Source: Albifimbria verrucaria | Lineage: Eukaryota > Ascomycota > Sordariomycetes > Hypocreales > Stachybotryaceae | NCBI GenBank assembly: GCA_020081605.1 | Contig: JAHREC010000018.1 | Span: 1,860,001 to 1,924,000 of the forward strand | Length of the DNA stretch: 64,000 bases | Direction: 5' to 3' | In this document: piece after piece, positions 58,579 through 64,000 of the stretch | Layout: every line of letters starts with the position of its first letter | Position numbering within the stretch: position 1 is the first letter of the stretch | The notes under the pieces: generated by a model | Databases searched by the model: none | Seen by the model: the letters and a program-made list of their open reading frames with translations, nothing else | What the model was told of the DNA's origin: nothing | Translations under genes and position numbers: made by a program

Positions 58579-61500
58579 CTAATGGGAACAAGAAGGTTAG
58601 AAGAGGGATGCAGCACGGCAGATGGGGAGATTGAAATAAAGACGAAAGTGTGAGAGGGCGTGGGAGATGGACGAGAGGTGCGGCAGCAGAAGGGTGGGCT
58701 TGGAAGAGAGAGGGCGTGGGCCAAGTAGGAGGAGGATAGCGAGGTGGGTAAGCGCTGAGACGAAAGTAACGGATACCTGGGTCTAGCGCCATTCGGGGAG
58801 TGGGAGTGGTCGCGACAAGGGGCAGCTGGTTTTGGTAGGTACCAGGCCCCTGTACTGCCGCAAGGTACCATGGGATTTGTGGCCGTACTCGAAATACAGC
58901 AGCACAGTACAGGTCGCCTTGGCCTGGAGTACTGTAAGGGGGCTTCCTTCTGTGCTGTGCTGTGATGTGCTGTACCTCCCCTCCACAGCCAAGCAAGCAA
59001 ACAAGCAAGCAAGCAACCCACCAGGAAACCCTGGCTATGCCTTGGTCGTATGAGGACCGGGAAACTTCTCGAACCCCTGATTTTTCGAGATGTGATCCAT
59101 GTATGATGATGTTTTGAATCAAAGAGCAAACGGGATGAGCGAGGCGAGCAGCTGATGCACTGCTGGTACGGCTGGGACAGCTGCTGGAGCCTGGAGCCTC
59201 TCACAAGCAAAGCGAACCAAGTCTCTCTGTCCAGTCGCCAGGCGATCCACGACACTTGCCACGGAACGGTACCAAGCGGTACGGGCGTGGTGGGAAATAA
59301 AGGGCTTGCGGTACCAGGTCGAGAGGTGAGGGTCGGGTCATACAAGAACGTACCGCGAGAGCGAAAATCAGGTACTAGCGGGAACCCTTGGTATGAGTAC
59401 CTGCGTCGGCGATAGGCAGCACGCGGCTGCATTAGGCGTGCGGAGCAGACGAACAGGAGGAACAGGAGGATGAGGATGTCGAAGGAAGAGGATGAAAATG
59501 CAGGCCTCAGCGGCGAGTTTGACGGTCGTAGGAAGGAAGAAAGAGAGGAAAAAGAAGAGAGAACGGATATTGGTTTTTTCGAGTAAAGTAAGACGACAAC
59601 ATGCAGCGTGCACACGGCCTCTATTCTTTCCCACGGCAGACGGGTAGGCACGTAAGGTATCGTTGAGTGCAGGTGAGGGGGCGCAAGTCCCTGTTCGCGC
59701 AGAAATACAAGGTTCGTTACGGGTACTGTACAGGTGAGTTGGTGCTGCACCGTGGGTACCTTGGCTGAGGTGCTGGCGCCTGAAAGGCAGTGTTTGTAGT
59801 CATTTAATGCGCTGGGAACAATGGTAAACTGGAAAAAGGAATGCCTTTTGATGCTTGGGTCCTGGCGGCTGCGACGGGCAGGCCGGCCAGGACGAGATGA
59901 AGTGTCCAGTTGCCCGATGCCATAATACAGAGAGACATGACAGTGCCTGCAAGACAGTGGATATGGCTTCCTCTTCCAGCTACAGCATGAATGGAGGCTG
60001 TTTTTTTTTCTTTGATATTTTTATTGTTTCCCGTAGGGTGGCTTTTGAGCGGCGGAGGAGGCACCAAGCCAGGACAAGGTACTGCTGGCTCCTCGTCATA
60101 AAAATCCATGTGCAGTTAACACCCCGACAGCACCACGTGTCGCTCAGGTACTGCCACGATTTTGCTCCCTGCCAACCCGCGCATCATCACGTCAGGCCCA
60201 GCAACATTGGTCGTTGGTGGTGTTTGTGACCCGGCACAGGACGATTTCACTGACAAATGCAACACACGACGGCATCCCATGTACTTGTTCTCTCGATCGA
60301 GCGCCTCTTAGCTCAACGATGTTAGCGGCGGGCCGTGCGACGTTCAGCAAGCGCGCCCGAAGGGTTAAGCAAGCAAGCAAACACCTCCTCTTCCTCCTCC
60401 TCGTCCACCACCACCATCACCGCCACTACGGCTGCCACCACCATCACCGGCCGCCGCCCCTAATTCCATTAACCCCGTTGCGAAGCGCCGCCGTGTCATG
60501 CCAACTCCACGCACTGGCCGAGAGTAGCTCTGCGTGCGGGTGGGTGGGGCCACTGATACGCGGTGCGAGAGAAAATGGACTGAGCCGACCGAAAGCATCA
60601 ATGCATGCAAACCTCCTCGTGGGAGGGCGGTCTCACCACAGATCGGCGCGTGGCTTCAGGGATGTCATCCACCCGACCTAGTCCCTCTTGGGCCGACGGA
60701 CCCCCGGGCCAGCCCATCTTGTTCGCTTCTACAGTGTACTGTGTATGGCGGTACACGTTGGCAAAGACTTTGCTCTCCCACGCCCCAGTCCCCTTGTGGA
60801 ACTCCCAGGCAGTTACAGGAGAGGACAGCATCCCCGCCCTGAATTGACCTGCTGTGCCTCTCTCATGCCCTGTTCAACCTCGCGCAAATTATGCCGTGTC
60901 ACTGAGTGCTGCCTCGCGACAGTCCGTTTCGGGGCCTGTTGGAAACTGCTCGTCAGGCCCTCAGCGCTGCCGGCTAGCGGCATCCTCCTCTTCGCCACTG
61001 GCGACCGCCTAAAAATATTCACACACCGAGACATCATTGTTGGGGGCCGTTGTTGAGTTTACGATGACGCGCTGACTTATCGGCAACCCCAAAAGCCTGG
61101 GACTCCTGTCCCCGAGGCACCGCTGTAGGAGCCACCAAGCAAAGCATTCAACGCAAAAAAACAAAATAAGATAAAAAGGTACAGCACTACTACGACACGA
61201 AACCCTCACAACCCATCTCGTTTGCGGGCCGCTCATGGAGTGAAGTCAATTTCAGTTGGGGGCGGAAGAGGCTGTTATTTCCACGCCATACCCGTCCTCG
61301 GATTCTCAAGTTTCAAACCCTCTTCTGGCCAGGGACATCCACGTATCTGCTCATTATAACGGCAGGCCTGTCGGTAGCTGTCAACCTGCTACGTACTTCA
61401 TTAATCATCATTCTACCGTTTGCCTGTGAAGCCCATGCAATGGTGGTTCCAGTCGAAGCCTAGTGAGATCACTCCTAGCCCCTGGACCTTCTAGAAGCCT

Positions 61501-64000
61501 TCGGTGGAACGATGTTGGGGCAGGGTGTCATTGACCCTCCTGGCCGCCGCATGACTGCGCCTTGGGGAGGAGGTTGGGCTGACCTGTGCCAAATGATGGT
61601 TGGAAAAGCCATCGCTTGCTCCAGCTCCTGCGGGCTTGCTCGGAATCGACAACAAGCGCTAGCTTGGTCATGGGAGGTTGAAACTCGGCTTTCGGTCCCG
61701 GGCTGAAACCCTTCTCTCGAGCCAAATTAATGGGTAAGTACACACTGTAGAGCCCTGTCTAACGGTCGGGTGGATAGATTACGGCATGGTGCCCGAGAAC
61801 CTATGAGAGCAATGCTCAAATTGACTTCACCCCAACAAATGATATGACAAAATCTTGTCAGCGGCCCGTGGTGACGTGTTGTTCAGGGCCAGCAGACTCC
61901 TCAATGCACACGGGCCAGTTGATGGACTTTGCCAGCGATACCTGTCATCCTGGCTTTGACCTCAGGCGGATCACTAACGATGGGCTACCAAGTGGCTTAC
62001 CGGAAGCCCTTGGTCTACGGGCAGTCCGTTGTCAGGCGTGTCAGCATCGCATCCCAATGATACCAGCAGAGCGCTTGCAATGAGCCGATTGAGGAAAGTC
62101 AATAAGTCTGCGAAGCCGACTGACCTAGTGATGGGATTGCCATGTGGTCAAAGCTGTTGCAAATATTTCGATATTCCTGCCCCTGTCCGGGTTGCTAACC
62201 ATCAACCACATCCTCCTGATGTGGATACTGCGAACCCAGCTGTAGTAGGCTACAGGCAATGGTTTATTTCTGGGATGTAGTAGAACTCTGCCAAGGCATC
62301 AGAGCATTGTTTCCATACGGATTACCTGCTCCATAACGCGAAAGGAAGATACTATTGATGAGACAGTGACATAAGCACGCCGATACCATCAGAGCACGGC
62401 CCGGTACTCATTTCCAGGCTCCGTCAGCCATGAGCGACCGGCGCTGTGGGCCAGTGTCATCTTCAAACAAACCCCTTCTTGGAAAGCTCCCGGACCTATT
62501 CCATGCGCATTGACAAGAAACCTGAAGCCTCTCCGGAATCCCGGTTCTAGGCCTGGAAAAGCTGGCAGCTAACACCCATACAGAGGCGCTGATTGGACAG
62601 AGGAGGCGCATGGTCATGTCTGCCGCTAGGAGAAAATTTCAGATGCCCGTAGTTAGCCACGAGCCTAGAAAACTTCTAGAGTGTGCAGGGCCCCGGCCAG
62701 GTGGTCTGTAGCTGGCCATGATGAGCGAGAATGACAGACCGCTCAGATGGCAAATATCCAAAGCAGGGAAGCCGGCGTGGCGTCTGAGATGCTCACGCTC
62801 GTTCCAGGAACATTAATCCCAACATGGCAAAATGGCATGTCACGCGCCTCAGCATCATCGGTCTTTGACAGCTTTCAGGAATTGGATGGGGTGGCTCCAA
62901 GACACGGTCCCGCTTCTTTCTTTTCTGTCAAGTTCTTCAACACGTGGCAAAGACTTCGCACAGAGGATCCACGTGAAGCCACGTTAATCACGGTATGGCA
63001 TTTAATTTCCCGAGGCGCCATTGTAAGACTTTTACAACAAGGTGTCAATTGCTCCGCCAAGAGATGTCATTGCGAGCTCACAATGCCTCTGCCGACTCGT
63101 GTTACCCCTGCCCTGGACGGTCAGCTCAAGGTTAGGTACTTCGTAACACACAACATCGTCCAGGTGAATTGGTTCTGGCCCCTTTCGCGCCCCGGGGACA
63201 TGGCAAAGTCGTAAGTTTACCCACATCCAATGTCCTACCAGGACAGAAGTCAATGCTCTTGGCAGGCCTCGACGGATGGAAGCCCCTTGGAACGTCCATA
63301 GAAGCCACAGCGAAGCCATGGGATCCTGACCCAAAGATTTCAAGGAGTCCAAACATGGGTCGAGCACCACACCTGTATCACAATATTCCCGAAGACGGGG
63401 TCCGGCAAATCTCAGACCACTGGGGTCTTGTTCAAATGAAAGGGAAGGGACGCTGCCGAAATGGTTTTCGGAGCCATGCATCCAGCGCGCTACCGTACGT
63501 ACGGGGGTGTTGCAATTACGATATCCAACAGTCGAGAGTGTGACCGTCTCCCTAGTGATAGCCGTCGTCGCGACGCGCTCTAGCTACGTATAAGGCTTAC
63601 CAAAATGTGCGAGTAAAAAACCGTGTGTTTTCTTCGGTAAGCCTCCAACGAGCGCAGGATTCCACGGTGCGGAACAAACCCCGTAGTGCAGCGCCATGTT
63701 TTACTAGAGGAAGATTCACAGCGTCAACTGCCCGCTGGCTCTCCCACTGAAGGCCATGCTAGGGCCACTTGCACAAGAGCCCAGGTCGCAGGTACTTGCA
63801 AACCTGTGCCATGTTGAGGACAGTGTGGCTATAGCAAAGAAACACGGACCCAGTGTCTAGTGAGGTAGGGTGTGGGTCTAGTGCAGATCAAGCCTTGGAA
63901 GGGAAAGAATGGAAAAAGAAAAAAGGAGGGGGAAGAACTTTAGGAAAATGAACCGAAACAGGCCAGGACTTCGAAAAACACCCCATGGCCTGAGCCCCAC
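58579..64000. other. 5.4-kb region with no supported gene; flbA leader
   Basis: The first 1-1.5 kb is upstream or leader DNA of flbA, with a C/T-rich minus strand and several short upstream ATGs. Beyond it, no frame on either strand encodes a recognisable domain. Repeats include (CAAG)n at 58989-59016 and 60366-60378. GTAC motifs occur, including GTACTGTACAG at 59723-59733. The sequence from 61 to 64 kb carries only open frames shorter than about 155 codons. Confidence 0.55.
58989..59016. repeat. (CAAG)n microsatellite
   Basis: Six imperfect CAAG tetramers in the upstream region of flbA. A similar tract is at 60366-60378. Confidence 0.75.

Noticed and set aside
58095..59750. 551-codon open frame on the minus strand upstream of and overlapping flbA
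   Set aside because: It overlaps the confident flbA N-terminus in another frame, has Ser/Pro/Leu-rich low-complexity translation, and shows no domain. It is best explained by base composition of the leader.
1..64000. tRNA genes, CRISPR arrays, transposases, secondary-metabolite core enzymes
   Set aside because: I looked for TTCGA-type T-arm sequences, repeat-spacer patterns, and PKS/NRPS or transposase motifs and found none convincing. A tRNA scan was not possible here.

Overview
This window is nuclear DNA from a filamentous ascomycete, most likely a Sordariomycete of the Hypocreales type. The evidence is short GT-AG introns of about 50-65 bases, small intergenic repeats, and a gene set typical of Pezizomycotina: an AA9 polysaccharide monooxygenase, a FlbA-type RGS protein, a cAMP-receptor-like GPCR, GPI-anchored wall proteins, and an ORC4 with a PHD finger. 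I see no rRNA, tRNA, CRISPR, virus, or recognisable transposon. I also see no secondary-metabolite cluster.

Layout. 0-13 kb: AA9 LPMO (+), DHA-type MFS transporter (+), cAMP-receptor-like GPCR (-), and an ACS-family (nicotinate/allantoate-like) permease (-). 13-17 kb: a gene-poor stretch rich in short repeats. 17-27 kb: M3A oligopeptidase (-), Cdc4-like myosin light chain (-), Tmt1-like methyltransferase (-) divergent from a CoA-binding-fold protein (+), then the BIR1/survivin-type chromosomal passenger protein (+). 28-31 kb: a candidate small gene (+) and a Ser/Thr-rich GPI-anchored wall protein (-). 31-34.7 kb: no gene seen. 34.7-41.3 kb: kelch-type membrane protein (+), then HGH1 (-) and bystin/ENP1 (+) as a divergent pair. 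41.9-50.6 kb: a conserved-looking unknown protein (+), an LtrA-family membrane protein (-), and ORC4 (+). 52.3-58.6 kb: a DUF7053-like protein (+), a secreted EGKP-repeat/His-rich/Ala-rich wall protein (-), and the FlbA RGS protein (-). 58.6-64 kb: no gene seen.

The strongest single observation is technical but affects every annotation here. Nearly all recognisable genes are broken by one-base indels in short homopolymer runs. I traced about 40: almost all are missing bases and two are extra bases. They hit essential genes (ORC4, bystin, BIR1, HGH1) as often as dispensable ones. This fits homopolymer miscalling in the underlying sequence better than real pseudogenes. CDS coordinates below are therefore gene spans from start to stop, including introns and suspected indels.

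The genes do not form one pathway. HGH1 and bystin share one promoter region and both serve translation (eEF2 folding and 40S biogenesis). The GPCR and FlbA belong to heterotrimeric G-protein signalling but are about 48 kb apart. I found no convincing undescribed multi-gene system. The most interesting biology is the domain architecture of ORC4 (AT-hook, PHD, AAA+), the triple AT-hook array in BIR1, the His-rich EGKP-repeat wall protein, and recurring GTACTGTAC and TAGGTACCTA motifs between genes.
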